A stretch of 64,000 nt of DNA. It comes from Brevundimonas sp. EYE_349. Its GTDB lineage: Bacteria; Pseudomonadota; Alphaproteobacteria; Caulobacterales; Caulobacteraceae. The position numbers and the translations under genes are program-made. Under the pieces are notes generated by a model. It worked only from the letters and a program-made list of their open reading frames with translations, searched no databases and had not been told where the DNA came from. Shown one piece after another: positions 28,343-36,998 of this stretch (position 1 is the first letter of the stretch; every line of letters starts with the position of its first letter). The stretch lies in contig NZ_JAHXPB010000007.1 of NCBI RefSeq assembly GCF_023147505.1, forward strand, positions 124,001 to 188,000. Reading direction: 5' to 3'.

Positions 28343-28783
28343 ATGGATCCGTCCCTGTCGAACGTCCTGTCTAGCGCCGAGGTGCAGGCCTTCGCCTCGG
28401 GCTTTCCGGTCATGGTGGTGCACCTGATCGTGACCCTGCTGCTGCTGGCGGCGGGGGCGTCGGTCTATGCGATGCTGACGCCGTGGAAGGAGGTGGCGCT
28501 GATCCGTCAGGGCAATACGGCGGCGGCCATCGCCTTTGCGGGCATATTGGTGGGCCTGGCCGTGCCGCTGGCGGTGTCGCTGGCGGTGTCGACCTCGGTG
28601 CGCGACATCGCCATCTGGGGCGTGGCGACGGTGGTGCTGCAGCTTCTGGCTTTCCGGGTCGTGGACCTGTTGCTGACCGGCCTGCCCGAACGGATCCGGC
28701 ACGGAGAGATTTCGGCGGCGGTGGTGCTGCTGGGCGCCAAGCTGGCGACGGCGGTGATCCTGTCCGCCGCCCTGACCGGCTGA
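28343..28783 (+). CDS. DUF350 family inner-membrane protein
   Basis: This 146-residue protein has four transmembrane helices (about residues 20-43, 60-82, 86-108 and 121-144). Its sequence resembles DUF350/UPF0719: an N-terminal helix ending near TPWKEVALIRQGNTAAAIAFAG, then GLAVPLAVSLAVS. The family role is not established. It is followed after 17 bp by a trypsin-like protease gene, with which it is probably cotranscribed. Confidence 0.82.
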   Translation: MDPSLSNVLSSAEVQAFASGFPVMVVHLIVTLLLLAAGASVYAMLTPWKEVALIRQGNTAAAIAFAGILVGLAVPLAVSLAVSTSVRDIAIWGVATVVLQLLAFRVVDLLLTGLPERIRHGEISAAVVLLGAKLATAVILSAALTG

Positions 28784-28800
28784 TCGGCCGGCCGACGATC

Positions 28801-29631
28801 ATGCAGTTTCCGCGCCTGCCGGACTGGGCCATCTACGGGGCGGTGGCGGCCGTCTTCCTGGCCGTGTCGCTGGGCCGGCGCGAGAACGCCGATGCCCCGC
28901 CCGCGCCCGCGGCGACGGACGTCGAGGAGGGACCGCTTCTGGGGCCGATCACGCCGTTCGACACGGCCGTGACCATCGAGGCGGGCGAGACGCCGTTCCA
29001 GCCGTCGTCCGGCACCGCCTTCTCCATCGCCGGGCGCGGACGCTGGATAACCGCGCGCCATGTGGTCGAGGGCTGTCGCAAGCCGGCGCTGGTGGTCGGG
29101 CCGGGGCGGGCGGTGGCGGCGGATGTGCGCCTGGCGCCGCGCGCGGACGTGGCGTTGCTGATCACCGACGGGGGACCGGCGGCCCTGCCCGTGGCGGTGC
29201 GCGATCCGCTGAGAAAGGGTCAGAGGGCCTTCCACCCCGGCTTTCCTCAGGGGCGGCCGGGCGAGGTGACGTCGCGCCTGCTGGGCCGCGAGACGCTGAA
29301 GGTGTTCGGGCGCGGCGCGCGCGAGGAGCCGGTGCTGGCCTGGGCCGAGGTGGGGCGCACCGATGGACTGGAGGGGACGCTGTCGGGCCTGTCGGGGGCG
29401 CCGGCGCTGGATTCCCAAGGGCGCGTCGTGGGGGTGACCATCGCCGAGGCGCCGCGTCGGGGCCGGATCTATACGACCGCGCCCGAAACCTTCGGTCGCG
29501 CCATCCGGGGCGAACAGACCCTGGCGGAGGCGGCGCGCGGACCGGCGGTGACGACCGAGGACTATGGTCAGGTGTCGAACGCCCTGCGGCGCGACCTGCG
29601 CGTGGCCCAGGTGGTTTGCCTGGCGGTATAG
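28801..29631 (+). CDS. Membrane-anchored trypsin-like serine protease
   Basis: This 276-residue protein has one N-terminal hydrophobic segment (residues 9-25) and a periplasmic trypsin-like domain. The triad can be traced as His in ITARHVVEG (about residue 84), Asp in APRADVALLI (about 117) and Ser in GLSGAPAL (about 200). The GxSGAP motif with following GRVVGVTIAE is typical of Deg/Do-like and other bacterial S1 proteases. No PDZ domain follows. The start is 28801, since the frame upstream overlaps the DUF350 gene. Confidence 0.85.
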   Translation: MQFPRLPDWAIYGAVAAVFLAVSLGRRENADAPPAPAATDVEEGPLLGPITPFDTAVTIEAGETPFQPSSGTAFSIAGRGRWITARHVVEGCRKPALVVGPGRAVAADVRLAPRADVALLITDGGPAALPVAVRDPLRKGQRAFHPGFPQGRPGEVTSRLLGRETLKVFGRGAREEPVLAWAEVGRTDGLEGTLSGLSGAPALDSQGRVVGVTIAEAPRRGRIYTTAPETFGRAIRGEQTLAEAARGPAVTTEDYGQVSNALRRDLRVAQVVCLAV

Positions 29632-29636
29632 ATGGT

Positions 29637-29738
29637 GAAATTGCACTCGGCGAAAACAGTGCAACGCCGTGCAATTCGGCCTTAGTCGTTGAGACTAAAG
29701 CTTAAAATGCCGGGTCGAAATTGCACCGTGCAATTCGG
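29637..29738. repeat. Duplicated TTGCAC-GTGCAA palindromic sites
   Basis: GAAATTGCAC occurs at 29637-29646 and about 29717-29726. CGTGCAATTCGG occurs at 29668-29679 and 29727-29738. In the second copy the halves meet to form AATTGCAC-c-GTGCAATT, a perfect 8-1-8 palindrome. A further GTGCAA lies at 29659-29664. Between the copies is a small hairpin TTAGTC-gttga-GACTAA (29682-29698). The layout suggests protein-binding sites or a mobile repeat, but no gene start is near. Confidence 0.6.
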
Positions 29739-29939
29739 TCGCGTTTGAAAGGGAAAGTCGGTCTCGGAAAAAAACAGTCCAACGAGTCCAAGTCGGCGCA
29801 TCGCGATGTCAAAGACCACGGGCCATCATAACCCCGTTTCGGACGGGGTATGGTCGAATGACGCTGCTGGCGGGCAAGCCTTTGAAAAGGCGAGGCGGCG
29901 GGGGGCGGATTGCGATGGTTGGCGAATAGACGGCGCCTC

Positions 29940-30094
29940 GCCCTCCCCGACAGGGGTAGGGGGCGAGTGAAGCGCGGTCGGGTGGGGAGGGCAGGTGGAC
30001 GCCTCGCCGTCCTGTATTGCAACCGGGAAGGTGCGGCCTTGCCGGGCCGCCCCCGCCCGTTCGTTTTACGATCACCCTCCCCAAAGGGGGAGGG
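29940..30094. repeat. GC-rich inverted repeats (CCCTCCCC/GGGGAGGG family)
   Basis: GCCCTCCCC (29940-29948) pairs with GGGGAGGGC (29984-29992). A second hairpin CCCTCCCC-aaag-GGGGAGGG lies at 30075-30094. The arms match those inside the 14663-14811 element in style, so a shared repeat family is likely. Confidence 0.6.
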
Positions 30095-30118
30095 AGATCT
30101 GTTTGCTTCTGGCGCCCC

Positions 30119-32992
30119 TTACTTCAACGCGCCGGTGTTCAGGTTCAGGGCGCCGGCCTCGATGACTTCCAGGTTCGGGTGTTTGGCCCGCAGGGCGTCC
30201 AGGAATTTGGAGCCGTCGCCGACGATGACCAGGCTGGCGCGATTGGCCGGCAGGTGTTCGGCGAAGGCGGCCTGGACCTGATCCGGGGTGACGGCGCGAA
30301 CCCGGCCGGCGTAGTCGGCCAGATCGCTCATCGGCAGGTCGTAGAGGGCCAGGTTGGCGACCAGGGTCCCCAGGCCGTCCACCGTCTCCAGCGAGCGGCC
30401 GAAGCCGCCGATCAGGGTGGCGCGGCGCGGGGCCAGGTCGGCCGGGGTCGGGGTCTCGGTTCCCAGCTTGGCGATTTCGGCCAGGATCAGGTCGGCGACC
30501 TCGTCGGCGGTCTCGTTCTTGGTCTGGGTCGAGGCGGTGAAGACGCCCGCATCGGCCCGCGCGCCCAGCGACGAGGAGGCGCCGTAGGACAGGCCGCGCT
30601 TGATGCGGATTTCCTGGTTCAGCCGCGACGAGAAGCCGCCGCCCAGCAGGCTGTTGCCCAGGGTCAGGGGGAAGAAGTCCGCATCGGTGCGGGCGACGCC
30701 GCGAACGGCGGCGACCACGGCGGCCTGGCCGGCGCCGGGCTGATCCACCACGACGATGCGCGGCGCAAGCGGCTGGCCGGCCGGATCGGCGGCGGCGGCC
30801 GGGGCGGCCCCGCTGGGGCGCCAGTCGCCGAACGCCTGCTGGGCCAGGGCGCGGGCGGCGTCAGGCGTGATGTCGCCCGAGAAGACCAGGGTCGCGTCCG
30901 ACGGGCGATAGCGAGCCGCGTGGAAGGCGGCGACGTCGGCGGGCGTGATGGTCGGCACCGTCTGGGGCGTGCCCGATCCCGGCGCCCCATAGGGGGCGTC
31001 GCCATAGATGACGCGGCCCACGGTCATGCCGGCGATGGCGGCCGGCTGGCTGAGGGCGACGCGCAGGCCGTCCAGCGTCTGGGCCTGCTGGCGCTCCAGC
31101 TCTTCGCCGGCGAAGGCGGGGTTCTTCACCAGGTCGGCCATAAGGGCGACGGTCGCGGGGAAGGCGTTCGACGGCGCATTGGCGTAGACGTTCGAGAAGT
31201 CCACGCCGGCCGAGGCGCCGACAGCCGCGCCCAGCTGTTCGATCTGGGTGGCGATCTGGGGCGCCGTCTTGGTCTTGGTGCCCTGGGTCAGCAGGGAGGC
31301 GGTCAGGGCGGCGACCCCGGCCTTGCCCGCCGGGTCGTCGGACGACCCGGCCTTGAAGCCGAGGCGGGCCGAGACCAGCGGCAGGCCGTCGGTCGGGGCG
31401 ACCAGGACGCGCAGGCCGTTGGACAGGCGGAAGTCGGCCACGGCCGGGGTGGTGGGCGCAACCTCGGGTCCCGGCTGGGGCAGGCGGGCGCGCTCGGCCT
31501 CGGGCAGCAGGACGGCGGGCTCGCCGGCGGGGGCCAGGTCGGCGACCTTGACCGGCGCATCCACGTTCATCTTCTGGACCGAGGCCGGGTTCTTGTCGTC
31601 GGCGGCCAGGAAGGTGATCGTCGACTGGCGTTGCGGCGTCAGATATTTGCGGGCGACGCGCTGGATGTCGGCGGCGGTGACGGCCTGGATCTGGGCCACC
31701 TCCTGGTCGGCGGCCTCGGCCGATCCGGTGTTGATCAGCGAGAAGCCCAGCGCTGTGGCGCGGTCGTCCACCGTTTCGCGGCTGCGCAGGGTGTTGGCGA
31801 CGATCTCGTTCTTGGCCTCGGCCAGCTCCTCGGCGGTGACGGGGGCGTCCCGCAGCTTGGCGATTTCTTCGTTCAGGGCGGCGACGCCTTCCTCGGCCGT
31901 GTGGCCCTGGGCCATGATCGCCAGGGCCGACAGATTGCCGGCTTGCTGGGCGAAGTCGGGGGTGGAGCCGATCTGGGCCGCGATCTGCTTGTCATAGACC
32001 AGCGAGCGATAAAGACGGCTGGATTCGCCGGTCGAGAGCACGCCGTCCAGAACGGTCAGGGCCGCGCGGTCGGCGTCGGCGTATTTGACGGTCGGCCAGG
32101 CGATGACGGCGGCCGGCAGCGGCACGTTCGGCGCATAATAGGTCACGTTGCGCGGCGCGGTTGGCTCGGGCTCGACCACATGGTTGGCCGGGATCGGCGT
32201 GGTCGGGTTCTTCAGCGGGGTGAAATACTGGTCGACCCAGCGGTCCAGCTGGGCCTGGTCGAAGTTGCCCGCCACGATCAGATAGGCGTTGTCCGGCCGA
32301 TAATAGGTGGCGTGGAAGCGGCGAACGTCGTCCAGCGACGAGGCCTCCAGCTCCTCGATCGAGCCTATGCCGGGACGGCGATAGGGGCTGTCCTGATAGA
32401 TGGTCTCCGGCACGAACAGGCCGAACAGCCGGCCATAGGGATTGGCCAGGATGCGCTGGCGATATTCCTCCTTCACCACGTCGCGCTCGGCGACGAAGGT
32501 TGGTTCGTCCACGACCAGCGAGCCCATGCGCTCGGCCTCGGCGAATAGCATCCGCTCCAGATGGTTGGCGGGCACGGTCTCGAAATAGGCGGTGGTGTCG
32601 TCGGCGGTGAAGGCGTTGTTGGAGCCGCCCACGTCCTCGGTCAGCCGGTCGAAGGTCTCGGGCGGCAGGTTCTTGGTGGACTTGAACATCAGGTGTTCGA
32701 ACAGGTGAGCGAAGCCCGAACGGCCAGCCGGATCGTCCTTGGAGCCGACCTTGTACCAGACCTGGACCGTCACGTTGGAGGTGTCGGCGTCGCGCGCCGT
32801 ATAGACCTCTAGCCCATTGGGCAGCACGCGCTTGGTGAAGCCCAGCGGGGGCACGGTCACGCCCTGCGGCGCCTGCATCGTCGCTGGGGCGAGGGCGGGG
32901 GCGGTCTCGGCCAAGGCGGGGGCTGCGAGGCCGAGAAGGAGGGCCGAGGCGGCGGCCCCGGCTTTGAGCGTGGCGGTCAGGCGGAATTTCAT
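30119..32992 (-). CDS. Periplasmic M16 family zinc metallopeptidase, two-domain
   Basis: This is a 957-residue processing-protease/insulinase-type enzyme with a signal peptide (ends PALAE). The first half holds the inverted zinc motif HLFEH (HxxEH, residues 96-100), with the distal glutamate expected in RDVVKEEYRQR about 75 residues later. The second half (about residue 515 on: FRLSNGLRVLVAPTDGLPLVSARLGFKAG) is a related but zinc-less M16 domain, as is usual for one-chain members. Start 32992 is chosen for the signal peptide and GGAG six bases upstream. It lies 95 bp after the isoaspartyl peptidase gene on the same strand. Confidence 0.92.
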   Translation of the reverse strand: MKFRLTATLKAGAAASALLLGLAAPALAETAPALAPATMQAPQGVTVPPLGFTKRVLPNGLEVYTARDADTSNVTVQVWYKVGSKDDPAGRSGFAHLFEHLMFKSTKNLPPETFDRLTEDVGGSNNAFTADDTTAYFETVPANHLERMLFAEAERMGSLVVDEPTFVAERDVVKEEYRQRILANPYGRLFGLFVPETIYQDSPYRRPGIGSIEELEASSLDDVRRFHATYYRPDNAYLIVAGNFDQAQLDRWVDQYFTPLKNPTTPIPANHVVEPEPTAPRNVTYYAPNVPLPAAVIAWPTVKYADADRAALTVLDGVLSTGESSRLYRSLVYDKQIAAQIGSTPDFAQQAGNLSALAIMAQGHTAEEGVAALNEEIAKLRDAPVTAEELAEAKNEIVANTLRSRETVDDRATALGFSLINTGSAEAADQEVAQIQAVTAADIQRVARKYLTPQRQSTITFLAADDKNPASVQKMNVDAPVKVADLAPAGEPAVLLPEAERARLPQPGPEVAPTTPAVADFRLSNGLRVLVAPTDGLPLVSARLGFKAGSSDDPAGKAGVAALTASLLTQGTKTKTAPQIATQIEQLGAAVGASAGVDFSNVYANAPSNAFPATVALMADLVKNPAFAGEELERQQAQTLDGLRVALSQPAAIAGMTVGRVIYGDAPYGAPGSGTPQTVPTITPADVAAFHAARYRPSDATLVFSGDITPDAARALAQQAFGDWRPSGAAPAAAADPAGQPLAPRIVVVDQPGAGQAAVVAAVRGVARTDADFFPLTLGNSLLGGGFSSRLNQEIRIKRGLSYGASSSLGARADAGVFTASTQTKNETADEVADLILAEIAKLGTETPTPADLAPRRATLIGGFGRSLETVDGLGTLVANLALYDLPMSDLADYAGRVRAVTPDQVQAAFAEHLPANRASLVIVGDGSKFLDALRAKHPNLEVIEAGALNLNTGALK

Positions 32993-33087
32993 GGGGGGCT
33001 CCGAAGCCCGGAACGCCGGGCGCGCCGACCCTACCAGCGATTGGCCGTCTTGCACCTTACTGAGATGTAATGAAGCAGCCTGCCCGA

Positions 33088-33957
33088 TCAGTCGGGGAAG
33101 ACCCGCACGCCGATCTCGCCGGCGGGGGTCAGCCAGGCGTGCTTCATGCCCTGGCTGTTGAAGGGGGCGGCGATGTTTCCAGCGGCGTCCAGGGCGATCA
33201 TGCCGCCGTCGCCGCCCATGCCGCCGATCTGGTCGATCACGGCCTGGGTCGCGTCGGCCAGGGTCTGGCCGGCGGCGACGCGCCAGGCCGCCTGGGCGGC
33301 GGCGGCGACGCGGATGAAATACTCGCCCTGGCCCGTGCAGGAGGCGGCGGCCCGGTCGTCAGCCCAGGTTCCGGCGGCGGGGATCGGCGTGTCGCCCACG
33401 CGGCCCGGCATCTTCCCGAAGACGCCAGCGGTGGAGGTGGCGGCGGCGAGACGGCCCTGGCTGTCCAGCACGCAGGCGCCGACCGTGCCGTGGCTGAGGG
33501 TTCCGGGCGGATGATTGTCCTCGCCCTTGCCGGCGCCGGTGAACCAGCCGGCCTCGTCGGCGATCATCTCCAGCCCCTGCTCGTGGGCGAACAGGGCCGC
33601 CCCTTCGCCCGCCAGCATGACGTGAGGGGTCTTGTCCATCACCGCGCGGGCGGCGACGACCGGGTTGCGGAAGCCCTGAAGCGCGGCGACCGATCCGGCG
33701 CGGCGCGTCGATCCGTCCATGATGCTGGCGTCCAGCTCATAGGCCCCGGCCAGGTTGGGCGAGGCGCCCTTGCCGGCGACATAGAGGCCCGAATCCTCCA
33801 GCATGACCACGGCGGCCGTGGCGACGTCCAGGGCGCTGTCGCCCGCGTCCAGCCGGACCTTCATGGCCTCGACCACTTCGCGCATATGCACGACCTCGGC
33901 GTCGTAGTTGCGTTCGCGCCGGGCGCCGGCGCCGCCGTGGAGGATGAGGGCGGTCAT
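33088..33957 (-). CDS. Isoaspartyl peptidase/L-asparaginase (Ntn-hydrolase)
   Basis: This is a 289-residue plant-type asparaginase/isoaspartyl dipeptidase. These enzymes cleave themselves before a threonine that becomes the catalytic nucleophile; here that is Thr158 in LSHGTVGACVLD. Other family segments are ALILHGGAGA at the N-terminus, LDASIMDGSTRRAGSVAAL, and GDTPIPAAGTWADD downstream of the cleavage site. The role would be repair or recycling of beta-aspartyl peptides and asparagine catabolism. No signal peptide is visible, so it is cytoplasmic. Confidence 0.92.
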   Translation of the reverse strand: MTALILHGGAGARRERNYDAEVVHMREVVEAMKVRLDAGDSALDVATAAVVMLEDSGLYVAGKGASPNLAGAYELDASIMDGSTRRAGSVAALQGFRNPVVAARAVMDKTPHVMLAGEGAALFAHEQGLEMIADEAGWFTGAGKGEDNHPPGTLSHGTVGACVLDSQGRLAAATSTAGVFGKMPGRVGDTPIPAAGTWADDRAAASCTGQGEYFIRVAAAAQAAWRVAAGQTLADATQAVIDQIGGMGGDGGMIALDAAGNIAAPFNSQGMKHAWLTPAGEIGVRVFPD

Positions 33958-34055
33958 GGGGGCTTTCTGATCCTGCTTTCGTCGCCTCTTTCAATCGGGC
34001 GTGGCGCTGTTTAGCGTCGCGATGAAGGCCGCGCCATGTCGGCCAAGGAGGAAAG

Positions 34056-35057
34056 ATGCGCGCTGTTCTGTCCAAGACGCCTGGCGGTCCCGAAACCCTG
34101 GTCGTGGAGGAGGTGCTGGATCCCACGCCCAAGCCCGGCGAGGTCGTCATCGAGGTCAAGGCGGTGGGGATCAACTTCCCGGACACCCTGATCATCGCGG
34201 ACAAATACCAGTTCCGGCCCGAACGCCCCTTCTCGCCGGGCGGCGAGGTGGCGGGCGTGATCGAGGCGGTGGGCGAGGGCGTCAAGGGCGTGCGCAAGGG
34301 CGACCGCGTCATCGCCGTGCCGGGCTGGGGCGGCCTGGTCGAACGGCTGGCGGTGCGGGCCGGGACGGTCGTCCCCATCCCCGAGGCCATGAGCTTCGAA
34401 GAGGCGGCGGCCCTGATCATGACCTATGGCACCAGCTATTACGCGCTGAAGGACCGGGCGCAGCTGAAGGCCGGCGAGACGCTTCTGGTGCTGGGCGCGG
34501 CCGGGGGCGTGGGCGCCGCCGCCGTGGAACTGGGCAAGGCGATGGGCGCGCGGGTTGTCGCGGCGGCCTCGACCAACGACAAGGTGCAGTTCGCCCTGGA
34601 CCTGGGGGCCGACAACGGCCTGATCTATCCGTCGGGACCGATGGACAAGGCGGCGCAGAAGGAGTTGTCGGGCGAGTTCAAGCTGGCCGCCGGCCGCGAC
34701 GGGGCCGACGTGGTCTATGACGCGGTGGGGGGCGACTACGCCGATCCGGCGCTCAGGGCCATGGACTGGAACGGGCGCTATCTGGTGGTCGGCTTCCCGG
34801 CGGGCATTCCGTCCCTGCCGCTGAACCTGACGCTGCTGAAGTCAGTGTCGGTGATCGGGGTCTTCTGGGGCGCGGCCGTCGCGCGCGATCCCAAGGGCCA
34901 CGCCGCCAACATGGCCGAACTGATGCAGATGTACGCCGATGGCAAGATCAAGCCGCACGTGTCCAAGACCTATCCGCTGGAAAAGGCCGGCGAGGCGATC
35001 CAGGCGCTCGGCGACCGCAAGGCCATGGGCAAGATCGTGGTGACGGTGGAGAGCTGA
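34056..35057 (+). CDS. NADPH:quinone oxidoreductase family protein (zinc-less MDR)
   Basis: This 333-residue medium-chain reductase has the GroES-like N-terminal domain (GINFPDTLIIADKYQFRPERPFSPGGEVAGVIEAVG) and a Rossmann domain with LGAAGGVGAAAVELGKAMGARVV (about residues 147-169). Structural zinc cysteines of the alcohol dehydrogenases are missing, as in quinone oxidoreductases. It reduces quinones or enones with NADPH. AAGGAGG seven bases upstream of ATG 34056 fixes the start. It stands alone, divergent from the isoaspartyl peptidase gene. Confidence 0.92.
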   Translation: MRAVLSKTPGGPETLVVEEVLDPTPKPGEVVIEVKAVGINFPDTLIIADKYQFRPERPFSPGGEVAGVIEAVGEGVKGVRKGDRVIAVPGWGGLVERLAVRAGTVVPIPEAMSFEEAAALIMTYGTSYYALKDRAQLKAGETLLVLGAAGGVGAAAVELGKAMGARVVAAASTNDKVQFALDLGADNGLIYPSGPMDKAAQKELSGEFKLAAGRDGADVVYDAVGGDYADPALRAMDWNGRYLVVGFPAGIPSLPLNLTLLKSVSVIGVFWGAAVARDPKGHAANMAELMQMYADGKIKPHVSKTYPLEKAGEAIQALGDRKAMGKIVVTVES

Positions 35058-35139
35058 CAGGCGACTTCCACCCGTTGTCGCCATCCCGGTATGGATGCTG
35101 GCCACAAGGGCGAGGATGACCGCCGGCGTTTCAGACCGC

Positions 35140-35538
35140 CTATTTCGCCTTCAACCGCTGCAGGGCGTCTTCGGCCTGGTCGCGGTGGCGGCGTTTGATG
35201 TTGGCGCCCAGGGTGGCGATGATGGCGGCGATCACCGCAGCGTCGTCCGTATAGCCGATGCCGGCGAAGACATCGGGAATGGCGTCGATGGGCATGACGA
35301 AATAGGCCAGGCCGGCGAAGATCATGCCCTTGGCGGGCAGGGGGGTCTCGGGATCGCGCGCCGCATACCAGGCGGCCAGGGCCTGGTCCGCGAAGGGGAT
35401 GCGGGCGGCCGTGCGCCGGATCTTGGGCCAGAAGCCGCGCGTCACACGCATTTCGTTGACCTTCACGACGGACGGGACCAGCGCCTTGTTCGGGTCGATG
35501 GCGTCGGCGGGATCGGCGGGTTTGGCTTTGGCGGTCAT
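35140..35538 (-). CDS. DUF1232 (YkvA-like) membrane protein
   Basis: This 132-residue protein has the DUF1232 core KGMIFAGLAYFVMPIDAIPDVFAGIGYTDDAAVI (about residues 70-105), in which YxxxPxDxIPD is the family hallmark. A hydrophobic stretch covers part of the core and the C-terminus is charged (KRRHRDQAEDALQRLKAK). The function of the family is unclear; a small membrane-associated protein is likely. It diverges from the SDR gene with 55 bp between the starts. Confidence 0.88.
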   Translation of the reverse strand: MTAKAKPADPADAIDPNKALVPSVVKVNEMRVTRGFWPKIRRTAARIPFADQALAAWYAARDPETPLPAKGMIFAGLAYFVMPIDAIPDVFAGIGYTDDAAVIAAIIATLGANIKRRHRDQAEDALQRLKAK

Positions 35539-35593
35539 GGCCGCTAAATCCTCAAACGAAACTCAGGTTCAACCTAATATAGGAACGATCAGG

Positions 35594-36376
35594 ATGAAAC
35601 TCGACAGCAGCATCGCCGCGGTGGTCACGGGCGGGGCCTCTGGACTTGGCGAGGGCACGGCCCGCGCCATCGCCGCCACCGGCGCCAAGGTCGCCCTGTT
35701 CGACCTGAACGAAGAGCGTGGCGAGGAGGTCGCCAAGGAAATCGGCGGCGTCTTCTGCAAGGTGGACGTGACCGACGACGCCTCGGTCGCGGCCGCCTTC
35801 GAAAAGGCGCGCGCCGCCCACGGCCAGGAGCGTCTGACCGTCAACTGCGCCGGCATCGCCACCGGCCAGAAGACCGTGTCGCGCAAGAAGGACACCGGCG
35901 AGATCCGCGCTCACGACATGGCGGCGTTCGAGCGCACGGTTCGCGTCAATCTGTTCGGCACCTTCCGCGTCCTGTCGCAGTCGGCGGCGGGCATGGTCAC
36001 GCTGGAGCCGATGACGGACGGGGAGCGCGGCCTGATCGTCAACACCGCCTCGGTGGCGGCTCAGGACGGCCAGATCGGCCAGGCGGCCTATTCGGCGTCC
36101 AAGGGCGGGGTGTACGCCATGACCCTGCCGGTCGCGCGCGACCTGGCCCAGGAAGGGGTGCGCTGCAACACCATCCTGCCCGGCATCATGTGGACGCCGA
36201 TGATGGCTGGCATGGACCAGAAGGTTCAGGACAGCCTGGCCGCCGCCATCCCCTTCCCCAGCCGCCTGGGCACGCCGGCCGACTATGCGTCTCTGGTGCT
36301 GGAGCTGGCCCGCAACGTCTATATCAACGGCGAATGCATCCGCCTGGACGGGGCCATCCGACTGGCGCCGCGCTGA
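35594..36376 (+). CDS. SDR family oxidoreductase, HSD17B10/3-hydroxyacyl-CoA dehydrogenase type 2-like
   Basis: This is a 260-residue classical short-chain dehydrogenase. NAD-binding is shown by VVTGGASGLGEGTARAI (TGxxxGxG, residues 11-18) with an acidic LFDLNEE favouring NAD. The catalytic set is Ser in IVNTASVAAQDG and Tyr-x3-Lys in AAYSASKGG. The insertion KKDTGEIRAHDMAAFERTVRVNL and overall length resemble type 2 3-hydroxyacyl-CoA dehydrogenases, which act on short or branched acyl-CoAs; this is a family-level inference. Start 35594 has AGGAACGATCAGG upstream. Confidence 0.88.
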   Translation: MKLDSSIAAVVTGGASGLGEGTARAIAATGAKVALFDLNEERGEEVAKEIGGVFCKVDVTDDASVAAAFEKARAAHGQERLTVNCAGIATGQKTVSRKKDTGEIRAHDMAAFERTVRVNLFGTFRVLSQSAAGMVTLEPMTDGERGLIVNTASVAAQDGQIGQAAYSASKGGVYAMTLPVARDLAQEGVRCNTILPGIMWTPMMAGMDQKVQDSLAAAIPFPSRLGTPADYASLVLELARNVYINGECIRLDGAIRLAPR

Positions 36377-36424
36377 GGCGCAGGGGGCGAGCGCAGGGGC
36401 TGGTCGTTTTTTGCAAATTCACTC

Positions 36425-36454
36425 TTGCAGGACCGATCAACCCTCCGCTATACG
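36425..36454 (+). promoter_or_regulatory. Putative tRNA-Gly promoter
   Basis: TTGCAG (36425-36430) and TATACG (36449-36454) are 18 bp apart, and the -10 end lies about 40 bp before the mature tRNA 5' end. CTATAC is a common alphaproteobacterial stable-RNA -10. Confidence 0.5.
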
Positions 36455-36495
36455 CCCCCTCCTCGACGGGGCGCACACGTAGCGCCTTACGGATT

Positions 36496-36570
36496 GCGGG
36501 CGTAGCTCAGGGGTAGAGCACAACCTTGCCAAGGTTGGGGTCGAGAGTTCGAATCTCTTCGCCCGCTCCA
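36496..36570 (+). tRNA. tRNA-Gly(GCC)
   Basis: The gene folds into a complete cloverleaf. The acceptor GCGGGCG (36496-36502) pairs perfectly with CGCCCGC (36560-36566). The D stem is GCTC/GAGC. The anticodon stem CAACC/GGTTG holds loop TTGCCAA, so the anticodon is GCC (36528-36530). The T stem GAGAG/CTCTT carries TTCGAAT with one G-U pair. Discriminator T36567 is usual for tRNA-Gly, and CCA (36568-36570) is encoded. A UUCG-capped terminator follows. Its 3' end is a typical landing site for integrative elements. Confidence 0.98.
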
Positions 36571-36604
36571 GTCGAGATAGCTAAGGCTATCAAGAGGTTA
36601 GGCA

Positions 36605-36638
36605 GAGGCGGTCCTTCGGGATCGCCTCCCTCCTTTTT
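36605..36638 (+). terminator. tRNA-Gly terminator
   Basis: GAGGCG-G-TCC closes on a TTCG tetraloop with GGA-T-CGCCTC (36605-36628; one G-T pair), followed by TTTTT at 36634-36638. Confidence 0.88.
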
Positions 36639-36998
36639 CCCTGCCGCTACCACACCGCTACCAAATGCCCCTTGGTTTCCCGTGTCTGCCTGCTTGGGCC
36701 GGAGTGGATTGCAGTGAAATCGGGTGAAGCGCCCTGAAAAAGCATGCCGTCTCGTTTGTCGAACTCGAGCCTCGCCTCGCGTGAAGGCGCGGCACTGTTG
36801 CCTCCCTGGTGGGGCTGCTGCGTTCCTGCCTAGACCGTCGCGGGGTGCGATCAGATCCGATGGCCGTCACCAACTTCGCCTTGCGCTCGGGTTGAAATGG
36901 CTGCTCTCGGCACCCTGCCCTGAGCTCTGACGCTCGCGCTACTTTGGGCCAGCGCGAGATTCGATGACTGAAGTACCCTGATCCCGAAGAGCTTGGGC
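36639..36998. other. Intergenic region after tRNA-Gly; no gene recognised
   Basis: The stretch between the tRNA terminator and the next stop codon has only short open frames without family resemblance. It contains a hairpin CTCGCGCT/AGCGCGAG at 36933-36958 with a 10-base loop, 41 bp past the stop of the leftward ATP-grasp-like gene, without a T run. Its place between a tRNA 3' end and an accessory-looking region suggests a decayed integration boundary, but no integrase remnant or repeated tRNA 3' end was recognised. Confidence 0.5.

Larger units (their letters stand above)
29632..30118. other. 487-bp intergenic region between convergent genes, rich in palindromes
   Basis: No convincing gene was found. 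The first 110 bp hold a duplicated TTGCAC/GTGCAA palindrome set, annotated separately. A hairpin ACCCCGT-ttcgg-ACGGGGT lies at about 29830-29848. The remainder holds GC-rich CCCTCCCC/GGGGAGGG inverted repeats at 29940-29992 and 30075-30094. The last of these lies 25 bp beyond the stop of the leftward M16 peptidase gene and may help to end its transcript. Confidence 0.7.

Noticed and set aside
29702-30022. Leftward frame of 106 codons in the palindrome-rich intergenic region
   Set aside because: Pro/Arg-rich translation across repeat elements, with no start signal or family resemblance.
30017-32548. Rightward open frame of 843 codons
   Set aside because: It is antisense to the M16 peptidase, with Gly/Arg/Gln-rich low-complexity translation.
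36724-36930. Frame of 68 codons after tRNA-Gly
   Set aside because: There is no ribosome-binding site, no family resemblance and composition unlike neighbouring genes.
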